Origin: Achromobacter animicus | GTDB lineage: Bacteria > Pseudomonadota > Gammaproteobacteria > Burkholderiales > Burkholderiaceae_B | Direction: 5' to 3' | Assembly: GCF_902859585.1 (NCBI RefSeq) | Contig: NZ_CADIJM010000005.1 | Span: 309,613 to 373,612, forward strand | DNA: 64,000 nt | Part shown: positions 44,332-53,338 of the stretch, piece by piece | Layout of the letters: the number at the start of each line of letters is the position of its first letter | Position numbering within the stretch: the first letter of the stretch is position 1 | Position numbers and translations under genes: made by a program | The notes under the pieces: generated by a model | Told to the model about the DNA's origin: nothing | The model's input: only the letters and a program-made list of their open reading frames with translations | The model's database searches: none

Positions 44332-45399
44332 TCAAACCGCCTTGAACCGCACGATGCCATCGGCATCCTGCACACGCGTCAGCTTGCCTTCGAAGTACAA
44401 CGCATGCAGATGCGCCAGCGCCTCGCCCATCGCGAACGTCAGCTGGTGCAGATCCAGCTTGCGCTTGAACAGCACCGGCACGATGTCGGATGTCGATTGC
44501 GGCTTCACGGCACAGGCTTCCAGCACCTCGGACAGCCGATCACGATGATGCTCGTGCTGCTGAGTAATGCGCTCATGCAGCCCCTTGAACGGGCGGCCGT
44601 GCGACGGCAGCACCAGCGTGTCGCGGGGCAGGCCGTCATAGCCATGGAGCGACCGCAGATACAAAGGCAGGGGATTCGCGTCAGGTTCGTAATCGAACAC
44701 GCTGACGTTGGTGGAAATGCGCGGCAGCACCATGTCGCCGGAAATCAGCACGCCCAGGTCGGGCGAGAACAGCGACGCGTGTTCCGGCGCATGACCGTAG
44801 CCCACGATGACGCGCCAATCGCGCCCGCCGATGCGCACCTGATCGCCGTCCATGATGCGCGTATAGCGCGACGGGACGGCAGGCACCAGGTTGGGGAAAT
44901 AGCTGGCGCGCTGGCGGATCTGTTCCTGCGCGTCCGGGTCCGTCAGGCCGTGCCGGGCGAAGTGCTCGACCGCCGATTGGCCGCCCGGACCCGCGCCGGC
45001 ATCCGTGCGACGCGACGACCACAGCGACGCCACCATGTAGTCCGTCATCGTCATCCACAGCCGCGCGTTCCAGCGCTCGCACAGCCAGTAGGCCAGACCG
45101 ATGTGGTCCGGATGCATGTGGGTGACCAGCACCCGCAGCACGGGCAGGCCGTCCAGTTCGTTCTTGAACACGTCTTCCCACAGCGTCTTCACTTCGTCGC
45201 GCGAAATACCGCAGTCAACGACCGTCCAGCCCTCCTGGCCGTCGATGTTGTCGCGCAGCAGCCAGAGGTTGATATGATCCAGCGCGAACGGCAGCGGCAT
45301 CCGGATCCATTTGACGCCCTCCGCCACCGCATGCGCGCGGCCGGCCTCGGGCTGGAAATCGGCCCAGGGATACTGAAGCTTCTGTTCGTTGGGGTTCAT
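44332..45399 (-). CDS. MBL-fold metallo-hydrolase, LiuR-linked
   Basis: This 355-residue metallo-beta-lactamase-fold hydrolase has the metal motif THMHPDHIG (H94, H96, D98, H99), a further His in VIVGYGHAPEHASLF and the Asp in GVLISGDMVLP. A C-terminal helical region follows (PQSTSDIVPVLFKRKLDLHQLTFAMGEALAHLHALYFEGKL), as in the glyoxalase-II/thioesterase-like subgroup. It is divergent from liuR, sharing a 73-bp promoter that contains a LiuR-type operator, so it is likely part of the leucine/isovalerate regulon, perhaps as an acyl-CoA thioesterase. The substrate is not established. Confidence 0.8.
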   Translation of the reverse strand: MNPNEQKLQYPWADFQPEAGRAHAVAEGVKWIRMPLPFALDHINLWLLRDNIDGQEGWTVVDCGISRDEVKTLWEDVFKNELDGLPVLRVLVTHMHPDHIGLAYWLCERWNARLWMTMTDYMVASLWSSRRTDAGAGPGGQSAVEHFARHGLTDPDAQEQIRQRASYFPNLVPAVPSRYTRIMDGDQVRIGGRDWRVIVGYGHAPEHASLFSPDLGVLISGDMVLPRISTNVSVFDYEPDANPLPLYLRSLHGYDGLPRDTLVLPSHGRPFKGLHERITQQHEHHRDRLSEVLEACAVKPQSTSDIVPVLFKRKLDLHQLTFAMGEALAHLHALYFEGKLTRVQDADGIVRFKAV

Positions 45400-45416
45400 T
45401 GCCTCTCGCTCCACGC

Positions 45417-45460
45417 TTGACGATCACGTCAAGTCATCATAATTTACGTTTACGTAAACT
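45417..45460 (+). promoter_or_regulatory. liuR promoter and LiuR-type operator
   Basis: TTGACG (45417-45422) is followed by 17 bases and TAATTT (or 15 bases and CATAAT). Directly downstream is TTTACGTTTACGTAAACT (45443-45460), whose core GTTTACGTAAAC is a 12-bp palindrome. The same sequence recurs before liuA at 48656. Its place between the divergent liuR and MBL genes suggests control of both, including autoregulation. Confidence 0.7.
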
Positions 45461-45472
45461 GCCACACGTCGC

Positions 45473-45853
45473 ATGTCCCCGTCAACCTGGACCATCTCCG
45501 AGCTCGCCCGCGAGTTCGACGTCACGCCCCGCACGATCCGCTTCTACGAAGACCAGGGGATCGTCAGCCCGGCGCGCGAGGGCCGCAACCGCATCTTCGG
45601 ACCGCGCGACCGCACGCGCCTGAAACTGGCCCTTCGCGGAAAGCGGCTGGGCCTGCAACTGTCCGAGATCCTGACGCTGATCGACATGTACGACGGACCC
45701 GGCGACACCGAGGTGCAGTTGCGCCAGTATCTGTCCGTGCTGGAACAGCATCGCGTCACGCTCGAGCAGCAGCGTCGCGACATCGACGATACCCTTCAGG
45801 AAATCAGCGAGCAGGAACGCCAGTGCCGCGTCCTGTTGGCGCAGAAGCCGTAG
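45473..45853 (+). CDS. liuR: MerR-family regulator LiuR of leucine/isovalerate catabolism
   Basis: This 126-residue protein has the MerR helix-turn-helix [45 protein letters not shown], a short helical hinge and a coiled-coil dimer segment ([34 protein letters not shown]). There is no C-terminal effector domain, as in LiuR. The [11 protein letters not shown]... recognition region and the linked liuABD genes 3 kb downstream support the name. Palindromic TTTACGTAAA operators lie before this gene and before liuA. I infer that it responds to a branched-chain acyl-CoA intermediate. Confidence 0.8.
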   Translation: MSPSTWTISELAREFDVTPRTIRFYEDQGIVSPAREGRNRIFGPRDRTRLKLALRGKRLGLQLSEILTLIDMYDGPGDTEVQLRQYLSVLEQHRVTLEQQRRDIDDTLQEISEQERQCRVLLAQKP

Positions 45854-45858
45854 TCCGC

Positions 45859-46191
45859 ATGGCCGTTTTTCAAACCATCGGGCTTTTCGTCCTGACCGCT
45901 CTGGCCGAGATCATCGGCTGCTATCTGCCCTATCTGTGGCTGCGCAAGGGCCACTCCATCTGGCTGCTTGCGCCCGCCGCGCTGAGCCTGGCGCTGTTCG
46001 CGTGGCTGTTGACGCTTCACCCGACGGCGTCCGGCCGCGTCTATGCCGCGTACGGCGGCGTGTATATCGGCATGGCGCTTCTGTGGCTGTGGGCGGTCGA
46101 TGGCGTGCGGCCCAGCGCGAGCGACTGGATCGGCGTGGGCCTGTGCCTGGCCGGCATGCTGGTGATCATGTTCGGGCCGCGCGGAACCTGA
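45859..46191 (+). CDS. YnfA/UPF0060 family small membrane protein
   Basis: This 110-residue protein with four membrane helices begins [37 protein letters not shown]. The [12 protein letters not shown] sequence and the following [20 protein letters not shown] are strongly characteristic of the YnfA (UPF0060) family, distant relatives of small multidrug exporters. The start lies 5 bases after the liuR stop, so it is likely co-transcribed. The function is unknown. Confidence 0.88.
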   Translation: MAVFQTIGLFVLTALAEIIGCYLPYLWLRKGHSIWLLAPAALSLALFAWLLTLHPTASGRVYAAYGGVYIGMALLWLWAVDGVRPSASDWIGVGLCLAGMLVIMFGPRGT

Positions 46192-46213
46192 ACCGGCCTG
46201 CCGGACGGGCAAG

Positions 46214-46250
46214 AAAAAAGCGCGCGTTCCCGTGACGGGCCGCGCGCTTT
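46214..46250. terminator. Bidirectional terminator between ynfA-like and Bug receptor genes
   Basis: The arms AAAGCGCGCG and CGCGCGCTTT enclose a 14-base loop. On the minus strand the hairpin is followed by CTTTTTTCTT, a good T run for the convergent Bug gene. The plus-strand tail is weaker. Confidence 0.75.
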
Positions 46251-46346
46251 GCATTGGTGCCGGTCTTTTGACGCAGGCTGCGTCTCGGCGCATCTCGCGC
46301 GGCGGATCGACCGCCGCCACGCTCAATGGCCATCACAAACCGCCGG

Positions 46347-47318
46347 TCACTCCGCCTTGATATTGCTTTCCTTGATGATGCGGGCGTTGTTCGTGAACTC
46401 GGCTTGCACCTGCTTGGCAAACGCCTCGCCCGATGCCGTACCCGGCTGCAGGAACGACTTGGCCAGCAGTTCCTGGAACTCGGCGCTGGCCACCGCCTTG
46501 GTCAACGCTGCCTGCAACGGCTGCGCCACCGTGGGCGGCAGATTGGCCGGCGCGAAGATGCCGAAGTTCGAGTAGTACTGCGCCTGCGGCAGCTTCAGCT
46601 CGGCCATCGTCGGCACGTCGGGCCACGCGGCCAGACGTTGCGGCGCCATCACCGCCAGCGGCTTGAGCGCGCCGTTGGCCACGTGCGGCAGCACGACGTC
46701 GCTGTTGACCACCAGCAGCTCCACCACGCCGCCCAGGCCGTCGGTCAGCGCCTGACTGTTGCCGCGATACGGCACGTGCAGCATCTTGGTGCCGGTCTGC
46801 GCGGTGACCGCCGCCATGCCGATGTGCGCGACCGTGCCCTGGCCCGGCGTGCCGTAGCGCACGCCTTCGGGATGCGACTTGGCGTATTCCACGAGGCCCG
46901 CAAAATCCTTCACCGGCAACGCCTTGGTCGCCACGATGGCCACCGGCGCCACGGCCACGCTGGCCACCGGCGTCAGGTCCTTCATCGGGTCATAGTTGGT
47001 CTTGGCCAGATGCGGGAAGATGGTCAACGGGCTGGTCGAGGCCAAGAGCAGCGTGGTGCCGTCCGGCTGCGCGCGCGCCACGTAGTCCGTGCCCACCGAG
47101 GCGCCCGCGCCCGGCTTGTTTTCCACGATGACCGTGATGTTGGCTTCCTTGCGCAGCGCATCGCCCAGGCGGCGTGCGATCGCATCGGCGCTGCCGCCGG
47201 CCGTGTACGGCACGACCACGGTGACCGGCTTGGCCGGCCAGGTCTGCGCCATCGCGCCGCTTGCCATGAATGCCAGGGCCGCCCCCGCGGCCTTGATGAA
47301 CAACGTCTTCTTTTTCAT
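46347..47318 (-). CDS. Bug-family tripartite tricarboxylate transporter receptor (TctC-like)
   Basis: This 323-residue periplasmic solute receptor has signal peptide MKKKTLFIKAAGAALAFMASGAMA and mature start QTWPAKPVTVVVPYTAGGSADAIARRLGDAL, the Bug hallmark. Next comes VIVENKPGAGASVGTDYVARAQPDGTTLL. These receptors are greatly expanded in Bordetella and Achromobacter, mostly without cognate tctAB genes; none are seen here either. It lies 58 bp downstream of the M20 hydrolase gene on the same strand, so the ligand may be related to that enzyme's substrate. Confidence 0.92.
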   Translation of the reverse strand: MKKKTLFIKAAGAALAFMASGAMAQTWPAKPVTVVVPYTAGGSADAIARRLGDALRKEANITVIVENKPGAGASVGTDYVARAQPDGTTLLLASTSPLTIFPHLAKTNYDPMKDLTPVASVAVAPVAIVATKALPVKDFAGLVEYAKSHPEGVRYGTPGQGTVAHIGMAAVTAQTGTKMLHVPYRGNSQALTDGLGGVVELLVVNSDVVLPHVANGALKPLAVMAPQRLAAWPDVPTMAELKLPQAQYYSNFGIFAPANLPPTVAQPLQAALTKAVASAEFQELLAKSFLQPGTASGEAFAKQVQAEFTNNARIIKESNIKAE

Positions 47319-47376
47319 ATCGTCCTGGTGATGTTGCGTAGCACTGCGTGGGTGAAACGGATTGCGGTAAAGCACA

Positions 47377-48552
47377 TCAGGCAAGGTAGCGTTGCGCCAG
47401 GCGAACCCAGTACGACGCCCCCGCCGGAATCAAGGAATCATTGAAGTCATAGCTGGCGTTGTGCAGCATGCACGGGCCCAGGCCGTGGCCCGCCATGCGA
47501 TGCTCGCCATCGCCGTTGCCCAGGAACACGTAGCACCCCGGCTTTTCCTGCAGCAGGAAGGCAAAGTCTTCCGACGCCATCGCCGGTTCGATGGTCAGCG
47601 CGCGATCCTCGCCCACGACCTCGCGCATCACGCCCATGCAGAATTCCGTTTCGGCCACGGTGTTGACCAGCGCCGGGTAACGGCGCTCGAAGTACACCTC
47701 GGCCTCGCAGCCATGCGCCGCGGCGATGCTGGGCGCGATCTCCTGCATGCGCCGCTCGATCAAATCCACCACATCGGTGCTGTACGCGCGCACCGACCCG
47801 CCCAGCCACGCGGTATTGGGAATCACGTTGATGACGCTGCCGCCCGCCTGAACCTGCGTAATCGACAGCACCGCCGCATCCAGCGGACGCTTGCTGCGCG
47901 TCAGGATCGTCTGCAGCGACTGGCCGATGGCAAAGAGCGCTGGCACCGGGTCGTTGCAGTCCTGCGGCGCGGCGGCGTGGCCGCCCTTGCCCTTGACCGT
48001 GATCTTGAAGCCGTTGGCCGCCGCCATCATGGGACCGGCACAGACGCCGAACGCGCCGGCCGGCAATCCCGGCCAGTTATGCATGCCAAACACGGCCTCG
48101 CACGGAAAGCGCGTGAACAGGCCATCCTGGATCATCGCCCGGCCGCCCGCACCGCCTTCCTCGGCCGGCTGAAAGCACAGGTACACCGTGCCGTCGAAGC
48201 CGCCCGCCGTCTGCAAATGCTGCGCCGCAGCCAGCAGCATCGCGGTGTGACCGTCGTGGCCGCAGCCGTGCATCTTGCCGTCGTGGCGAGAGCGGTGCTC
48301 GAACTGGTTTTCTTCCTGCATGGGCAGCGCATCCATGTCGGCGCGCAGCATGATGGCCCGGTCCGACGTGCCCCGCTTGATCACGCCGACCACGCCCGTC
48401 TTGGCGATGCCCGTATGCGTTTCGATGCCCCAGCCGCGCAGCGTGTCGGCCACCACCTTGGCCGTGCGGTGCTCTTCGTAGCAAAGCTCCGGGTGCATAT
48501 GAATGTCACGGCGCAACGCCACGATGTCGTCCAGATTGGAAAGTTCGAGCAC
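47377..48552 (-). CDS. M20-family amidohydrolase (hippurate hydrolase/aminoacylase-like)
   Basis: This 391-residue zinc-dependent M20D peptidase has MHGCGHDGHTAMLLAAAQHL (Cys/His metal site and Asp), FQPAEEGGAGGRAMIQDG (catalytic Glu pair), the satellite-domain VTVKGKGGHAAAPQDCNDPV with its dimer-interface His, and EPAMASEDFAFLLQEKPGCYVFLGNG with the last metal ligands. The N-terminus (DDIVALRRDIHMHPELCYEEHRTA) is typical of N-acyl-L-amino-acid amidohydrolases. It is divergent from liuA; the shared region contains the LiuR operator, so coregulation is possible. Confidence 0.88.
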   Translation of the reverse strand: MLELSNLDDIVALRRDIHMHPELCYEEHRTAKVVADTLRGWGIETHTGIAKTGVVGVIKRGTSDRAIMLRADMDALPMQEENQFEHRSRHDGKMHGCGHDGHTAMLLAAAQHLQTAGGFDGTVYLCFQPAEEGGAGGRAMIQDGLFTRFPCEAVFGMHNWPGLPAGAFGVCAGPMMAAANGFKITVKGKGGHAAAPQDCNDPVPALFAIGQSLQTILTRSKRPLDAAVLSITQVQAGGSVINVIPNTAWLGGSVRAYSTDVVDLIERRMQEIAPSIAAAHGCEAEVYFERRYPALVNTVAETEFCMGVMREVVGEDRALTIEPAMASEDFAFLLQEKPGCYVFLGNGDGEHRMAGHGLGPCMLHNASYDFNDSLIPAGASYWVRLAQRYLA

Positions 48553-48800
48553 AGCTGACTCCGTCGGATATTTCAGGATTAAAGGGTCATATCAAGTATT
48601 GCCCATCGTCCCTGTCGCAGCGGTGCGCAACGCGCTAGGGATAACCCTCATCCAATTTACGTTTACGTAAACGTAATATTTGCACTGCATCATTGCGCAG
48701 CGCCGGATGAACGGCGCATCATGGATCACCCCCGCGACGGCGGCCAAGACACGTCCGCGCAGGTTCATGAATGTAAGCACCTACTATCACGGAGACACTG
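48553..48800. other. Divergent region between the M20 hydrolase and liuA
   Basis: This 248-bp intergenic region contains the LiuR-type operator (48656-48676) with an adjacent TAATAT, and a liuA leader of roughly 110 bases. No small gene or other hairpin is supported. Confidence 0.5.
48656..48679 (+). promoter_or_regulatory. LiuR-type operator at the liuA operon
   Basis: TTACGTTTACGTAAACGTAA (48657-48676) is a perfect 20-bp palindrome. Its left 15 bases are identical to the element in front of liuR. TAATAT (48674-48679) overlaps the right end as a possible -10. It stands about 120 bp before the liuA ATG. Confidence 0.75.
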
Positions 48801-49979
48801 ATGAATCTTCCCGGCCTGAACTTCGACCTGGGCGAAGACCTGGACATGCTGCGCGACGCCGTACGCAATTTCGCGCAGGCCGAGATTGCGCCGCGCGCCG
48901 CGGAAGTCGATCGCAGCGACCAATTCCCCATGGACCTGTGGCGCAAATTCGGTGACCTCGGCGTGCTGGGCATGACCGCCGACGAGGAATACGGCGGCGC
49001 CAACATGGGCTACCTGGCCCACATGGTCGTCATGGAGGAAATCTCCCGCGCCAGCGCCTCCATTGGCCTGTCGTACGGCGCGCACTCGAACCTGTGCGTG
49101 AACCAGATCAACCGCAACGGCACCGCCGCCCAGAAGGCCAAGTACCTGCCCAAGCTGATCTCCGGCGAACACGTGGGCGCGCTGGCCATGAGCGAACCGG
49201 GCGCAGGCTCCGACGTCGTCAGCATGAAGCTGCGCGCCGACAAAAAGGGCGACCGCTACGTGCTGAACGGCACCAAAATGTGGATCACCAATGGCCCGGA
49301 CGCCGACACCCTCGTCGTCTACGCCAAGACCGACCCCGAGGCCCACCAGCGCGGCATCACCGCCTTTCTCGTCGAAAAGGGCTTCAAAGGCTTTTCCGTG
49401 GCGCAGAAGCTGGACAAGCTGGGCATGCGCGGCAGCCACACCGGCGAGCTGGTGTTCCAGGACTGCGAGATCCCCGAGGAAAACGTGCTGGGCCAGGTCA
49501 ACGGCGGCGTGAAGGTCCTGATGAGCGGCCTGGACTACGAACGCGCCGTGCTGTCCGGCGGCCCGCTGGGCATCATGCAGGCCGTGATGGACGTGGTGGT
49601 GCCCTACATCCATGACCGCAAGCAGTTCGGCCAGGCCATCGGCGAATTCCAGCTCATCCAGGGCAAGGTCGCAGACCTGTACACCACGCTGCAAGCCAGC
49701 CGCGCCTTCTGCTATCAGGTCGGCAAGAACCTGGACAAACTGGGGTCCGACCACGTGCGCCAGGTGCGCAAGGACTGCGCCGCGCTCATTCTGTACACCG
49801 CCGAAAAAGCCACCTGGATGGCGGGCGAGGGCGTGCAGATCCTGGGTGGCAACGGCTACATCAACGAATACCCGGTCGGCCGCCTGTGGCGCGACGCCAA
49901 GCTGTACGAAATTGGCGCCGGCACCAGCGAAATCCGGCGCATGCTGATCGGCCGCGAACTCTTCAACGAAACCGCCTGA
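48801..49979 (+). CDS. liuA: Isovaleryl-CoA dehydrogenase
   Basis: This 392-residue FAD flavoenzyme oxidises isovaleryl-CoA to 3-methylcrotonyl-CoA in leucine degradation. The acyl-CoA dehydrogenase motifs are [34 protein letters not shown] (FAD/substrate), [22 protein letters not shown], and [47 protein letters not shown] at the C-terminus. The catalytic Glu sits in [18 protein letters not shown], the position specific to isovaleryl-CoA dehydrogenases rather than the C-terminal one. GGAG precedes the ATG. It is the first gene of the liu operon after a LiuR-type operator. Confidence 0.92.
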   Translation: MNLPGLNFDLGEDLDMLRDAVRNFAQAEIAPRAAEVDRSDQFPMDLWRKFGDLGVLGMTADEEYGGANMGYLAHMVVMEEISRASASIGLSYGAHSNLCVNQINRNGTAAQKAKYLPKLISGEHVGALAMSEPGAGSDVVSMKLRADKKGDRYVLNGTKMWITNGPDADTLVVYAKTDPEAHQRGITAFLVEKGFKGFSVAQKLDKLGMRGSHTGELVFQDCEIPEENVLGQVNGGVKVLMSGLDYERAVLSGGPLGIMQAVMDVVVPYIHDRKQFGQAIGEFQLIQGKVADLYTTLQASRAFCYQVGKNLDKLGSDHVRQVRKDCAALILYTAEKATWMAGEGVQILGGNGYINEYPVGRLWRDAKLYEIGAGTSEIRRMLIGRELFNETA

Positions 49980-50001
49980 CGCCTTATCCACAGCCCTCGC
50001 C

Positions 50002-51894
50002 ATGATCCGCACGTCCGACATCCAGCACATCGAGCAGGCTCCCGCCCCGGGCCCCTCGCCGCTGGACGTCGCGCGCCTGATCCTGGCCGGCTTTGACCGG
50101 CACTACGCGCTGTTTCGCTACAGCGCGCAGCGCGCCAAGGCGCTGTTCGAATCCGGCGACTGGCACGGCATCCAGCACCTGTCGCGTGAACGCATCGAGT
50201 ACTACGACATGCGCGTGCGCGAATGCGCCACGCAACTGGAAGGCGTGCTGCGCGGGCGGCCAGAGGGTGCGGTCGGCGGCATGGGCAACGGCGCCGAGTA
50301 CGCCGCCAAGAACGGCAACGGCGCCGCCGCCCCGTCCCTGACCGACGCGCAGACGGCGTACTGGCAGCAGATCAAGCAGGAGTTCGTCGGCCTCTTGGGC
50401 GAACACCGCCAGCCCGAATGCGCCGAGACCTTCTTCAACTCGGTCTCGTGCCGTCTGCTGCACCGCGATTACTTCCACAACGATTTCCTGTTCGTCAGGC
50501 CGGCGGTCGCCACCGACTACCTGGACAGCAGCGTGCCTTCCTACCGCGTGTACTACCCGGTGACCGACGGCCTGGAAAAAAGCCTGATCCGCATGGTGGC
50601 CGACTTCGGTCTGGCGCTGCCTTTTGAAGACCTGCCGCGCGACACCCGCCTGCTGGCGCGCGCCGCCGTCTCCAAGCTGCGCGCGGTGCTGCCGCGCCAC
50701 GTCGGCCGGCGCATCGCCACCGACTGCCAGCTTCATGCGCTGGGATCGCTGTTCTTTCGCAACAAGGGCGCCTACATCGTCGGCCGCCTGATCAACCAGA
50801 CTACCGTCTATCCCTTTGCCATCGCGCTGACGCGCAATCCGGCCGGGCAGGTGACGCTGGACGCGCTGCTGCTGGGCGCGGACGACCTGAGCACGCTGTT
50901 CAGCTTTACCCGCGCGTATTTCCTGGTGGACATGGAAACGCCCGCGGCGGTGGTGAATTTTCTGTCGAGCCTGTTGCCGCGCAAGCCCAAGGCCGAGCTC
51001 TACACCATGATCGGCCTGCAAAAGCAGGGCAAGACGCTGTTCTACCGCGACTTCCTGCATCACCTGGCCCACTCGCGCGACGCCTTCGACATCGCGCCCG
51101 GCATCAAGGGCATGGTGATGTGCGTGTTCACGTTGCCGTCCTACCCGTACGTGTTCAAGCTCATCAAGGACCGTATCGACAAGGACGGCATGGATCACGC
51201 CACCGTGCGGCGCAAGTACCAGATGGTCAAGCTGCACGACCGCGTCGGCCGCATGGCCGACACCTGGGAATATTCGCAGGTGGCCCTGCCGCGCGCCCGC
51301 TTTGCGCCCGCGCTGCTGGACGAACTGCGGCGCCTGGTGCCCAGCCTTATCGAGGAAACCGGCGACACCGTCGTCATCCGCCACGTCTACATCGAACGCC
51401 GGATGACGCCGCTGAACCTGTATCTGCAGCAGGCGCCGGACGCGCTGCTGGACCACGCCGTGCGCGAATACGGGGACGCCATCCGGCAACTGGCCGCGGC
51501 CAACATCTTCCCCGGCGACATGCTTTACAAGAATTTCGGCGTCACGCGCCTGGGCCGCGTCGTCTTTTATGACTACGACGAAATCCAGCGCATGACCGAG
51601 ATGAACTTCCGGCGCATCCCGCCGGCCCCGAACGAAGAAGCGGAGATGGCTTCCGGACCCTGGTACGCCATCGGCCCGAACGACGTCTTCCCCGAGGAAT
51701 TCGGCCGCTTCCTGCTGGGCGACGCGCGCGTGCGCGGCGCCTTCATGCGTCACCATGCCGACCTCCTGGAACCGGACTGGTGGCAGGCCTGCCGCGCCCA
51801 TGTGGCGCAAGGCCGGATCGAAGAATTTTTCCCTTACGATAAGGACAGACGCCTGCGTGCAGACCGCCCTTCAAACGGCAACGCGGTGTTGTAA
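50002..51894 (+). CDS. aceK: Isocitrate dehydrogenase kinase/phosphatase
   Basis: This 630-residue bifunctional enzyme phosphorylates (inactivates) or dephosphorylates isocitrate dehydrogenase, switching carbon between the TCA cycle and the glyoxylate shunt. The sequence is typical throughout: DVARLILAGFDRHYALFRYSAQRAKALFESGDWHGIQHLSRERIEYYD at the start, ELYTMIGLQKQGKTLFYRDFLHHL as the nucleotide-binding segment, HVYIERRMTPLNLYL, and VVFYDYDEIQRMTEMNFRRIPPAPNEEAEM. The usual neighbours aceB/aceA are absent. It lies 22 bp after liuA and before the thiolase, inside the leucine operon. Confidence 0.95.
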   Translation: MIRTSDIQHIEQAPAPGPSPLDVARLILAGFDRHYALFRYSAQRAKALFESGDWHGIQHLSRERIEYYDMRVRECATQLEGVLRGRPEGAVGGMGNGAEYAAKNGNGAAAPSLTDAQTAYWQQIKQEFVGLLGEHRQPECAETFFNSVSCRLLHRDYFHNDFLFVRPAVATDYLDSSVPSYRVYYPVTDGLEKSLIRMVADFGLALPFEDLPRDTRLLARAAVSKLRAVLPRHVGRRIATDCQLHALGSLFFRNKGAYIVGRLINQTTVYPFAIALTRNPAGQVTLDALLLGADDLSTLFSFTRAYFLVDMETPAAVVNFLSSLLPRKPKAELYTMIGLQKQGKTLFYRDFLHHLAHSRDAFDIAPGIKGMVMCVFTLPSYPYVFKLIKDRIDKDGMDHATVRRKYQMVKLHDRVGRMADTWEYSQVALPRARFAPALLDELRRLVPSLIEETGDTVVIRHVYIERRMTPLNLYLQQAPDALLDHAVREYGDAIRQLAAANIFPGDMLYKNFGVTRLGRVVFYDYDEIQRMTEMNFRRIPPAPNEEAEMASGPWYAIGPNDVFPEEFGRFLLGDARVRGAFMRHHADLLEPDWWQACRAHVAQGRIEEFFPYDKDRRLRADRPSNGNAVL

Positions 51895-51929
51895 CCCAAT
51901 CGCTGTCCCGACCCTCACAGGAGCAAGTC

Positions 51930-53111
51930 ATGTCAGATCCCATCGTCATCGTTTCCGTCGCCCGCACGCCCATGGGCGGCATGCTGGGCAACCTGTCCGG
52001 CCTGGCCGCGCACGAGCTGGGCTCGGTCGCCATCAAGGCCGCCGTCGAACGCGCCGGCATCAAGCCCGAGCAGGTCGACGAAGTCATCATGGGCAACGTG
52101 CTGCAAGCCGGCCAGGGCCAGGCGCCTGCCCGCCAGGCCGCGCTGGGCGCCGGCCTGCCGCTGGGCGTGGCGTGCACCACCATTCACAAAGTCTGCGGCT
52201 CGGGCCTGAAGGCCGCGATGTTCGGCCACGACCTGCTGGCCTCGGGCAGCGCCGAGATCGTCGTCGCCGGCGGCCAGGAAAGCATGAGCAACGCGCCGTA
52301 CCTGCTGCTCAAGGGCCGCCAGGGCTACCGCTACGGCCACAACACCGTGTACGACCACATGGCGCTGGATGGCCTGGAAGACGCGTACGACAAGGGCAAG
52401 GCCATGGGCGTCTTCGCCGAAGACTGCGCCGCCAAGTACTCGTTCACGCGCGAACAGCAGGACGCGTTCTCGCTGGAATCGCTGCGCCGCGCGCGTGCCG
52501 CTTCGGAAGACGGCAGCTTCAAGTGGGAAATCGCGCCCGTCACCGTGGCGGGCCGCAAGGGCGATACCGTGGTCGACACCGACGAAGCCCCCACCAAGGC
52601 CATGCCGGAAAAGATCCCGACGCTCAAGCCCGCCTTCAAGAAAGACGGCACGGTCACCGCCGCGAACTCGTCGTCGATCTCCGACGGCGCCGCCGCCATG
52701 GTGCTGATGCGCGCGTCCACCGCCGAAAAGCTCGGCGTCAAACCGCTGGCCCGCATCGTCGCGCACTCGCAGCACTCGCAGGAACCCAACTGGTTCACCA
52801 CCGCCCCCGTCGGCGCGCTGAAGAACCTGTTCAAGAAGACCGGCTGGACGGCCGAGGACGTGGACCTGTACGAGATCAACGAAGCCTTCGCGGTGGTCAC
52901 CATGGCCGCCATGACCGACTTCAAGCTCCCGCATGACAAGGTCAACATCCACGGCGGCGCCACCGCGCTGGGCCACCCGATCGGCGCTTCGGGCGCGCGC
53001 CTGATGGCCACCCTGATCGGCGCGCTGCGCAAGACCGGCGGCAAGCGCGGCGTGGCCACGCTGTGCATCGGCGGCGGCGAAGCCGTCGCGATGGCCATCG
53101 AAATGGTCTAA
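51930..53111 (+). CDS. Acetyl-CoA C-acyltransferase (thiolase)
   Basis: This 393-residue thiolase carries the acyl-enzyme cysteine C89 in [13 protein letters not shown], the histidine in [17 protein letters not shown] and the second cysteine in [18 protein letters not shown] stands 6 bases before the ATG. In the liu cluster it would cleave acetoacetyl-CoA, the end product of leucine breakdown after HMG-CoA lyase, to two acetyl-CoA. A biosynthetic role for polyhydroxyalkanoate cannot be excluded from sequence alone. Confidence 0.92.
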   Translation: MSDPIVIVSVARTPMGGMLGNLSGLAAHELGSVAIKAAVERAGIKPEQVDEVIMGNVLQAGQGQAPARQAALGAGLPLGVACTTIHKVCGSGLKAAMFGHDLLASGSAEIVVAGGQESMSNAPYLLLKGRQGYRYGHNTVYDHMALDGLEDAYDKGKAMGVFAEDCAAKYSFTREQQDAFSLESLRRARAASEDGSFKWEIAPVTVAGRKGDTVVDTDEAPTKAMPEKIPTLKPAFKKDGTVTAANSSSISDGAAAMVLMRASTAEKLGVKPLARIVAHSQHSQEPNWFTTAPVGALKNLFKKTGWTAEDVDLYEINEAFAVVTMAAMTDFKLPHDKVNIHGGATALGHPIGASGARLMATLIGALRKTGGKRGVATLCIGGGEAVAMAIEMV

Positions 53112-53338
53112 GCGTCTGCCTGCTCCGGGAAGGGTTTCGTCCCTCCCCCGAGCAGGATTCCGCTGCGCCTTTCTGGCAGGGCAATCACCGCGACGGGTCG
53201 GTCGCGGGCCAGGCAGGAAAGGCGCAACGAAATCCTGATTTTCCAAATCGACAAGAATGCCCGGCCCACCGGGCAGCGAGACAACCCGCTCTTATCGAGC
53301 GCCTTCAAATTCCAATCAAGCAGGACGGGTGGTACCCC
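53112..53338 (+). other. Intercistronic region with two hairpins inside the liu cluster
   Basis: This 227-bp gap is long for an operon. It contains a long stem-loop (53119-53156: CCTGCTC / GAGCAGG outer arms with GGG and AGGG inner pairing) and a compact one (53258-53275: TGCCCGG CCCA CCGGGCA). Neither has a T run. They may be processing or attenuation sites that set LiuB/LiuD output apart from LiuA/AceK, or mark an internal promoter. Confidence 0.45.
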
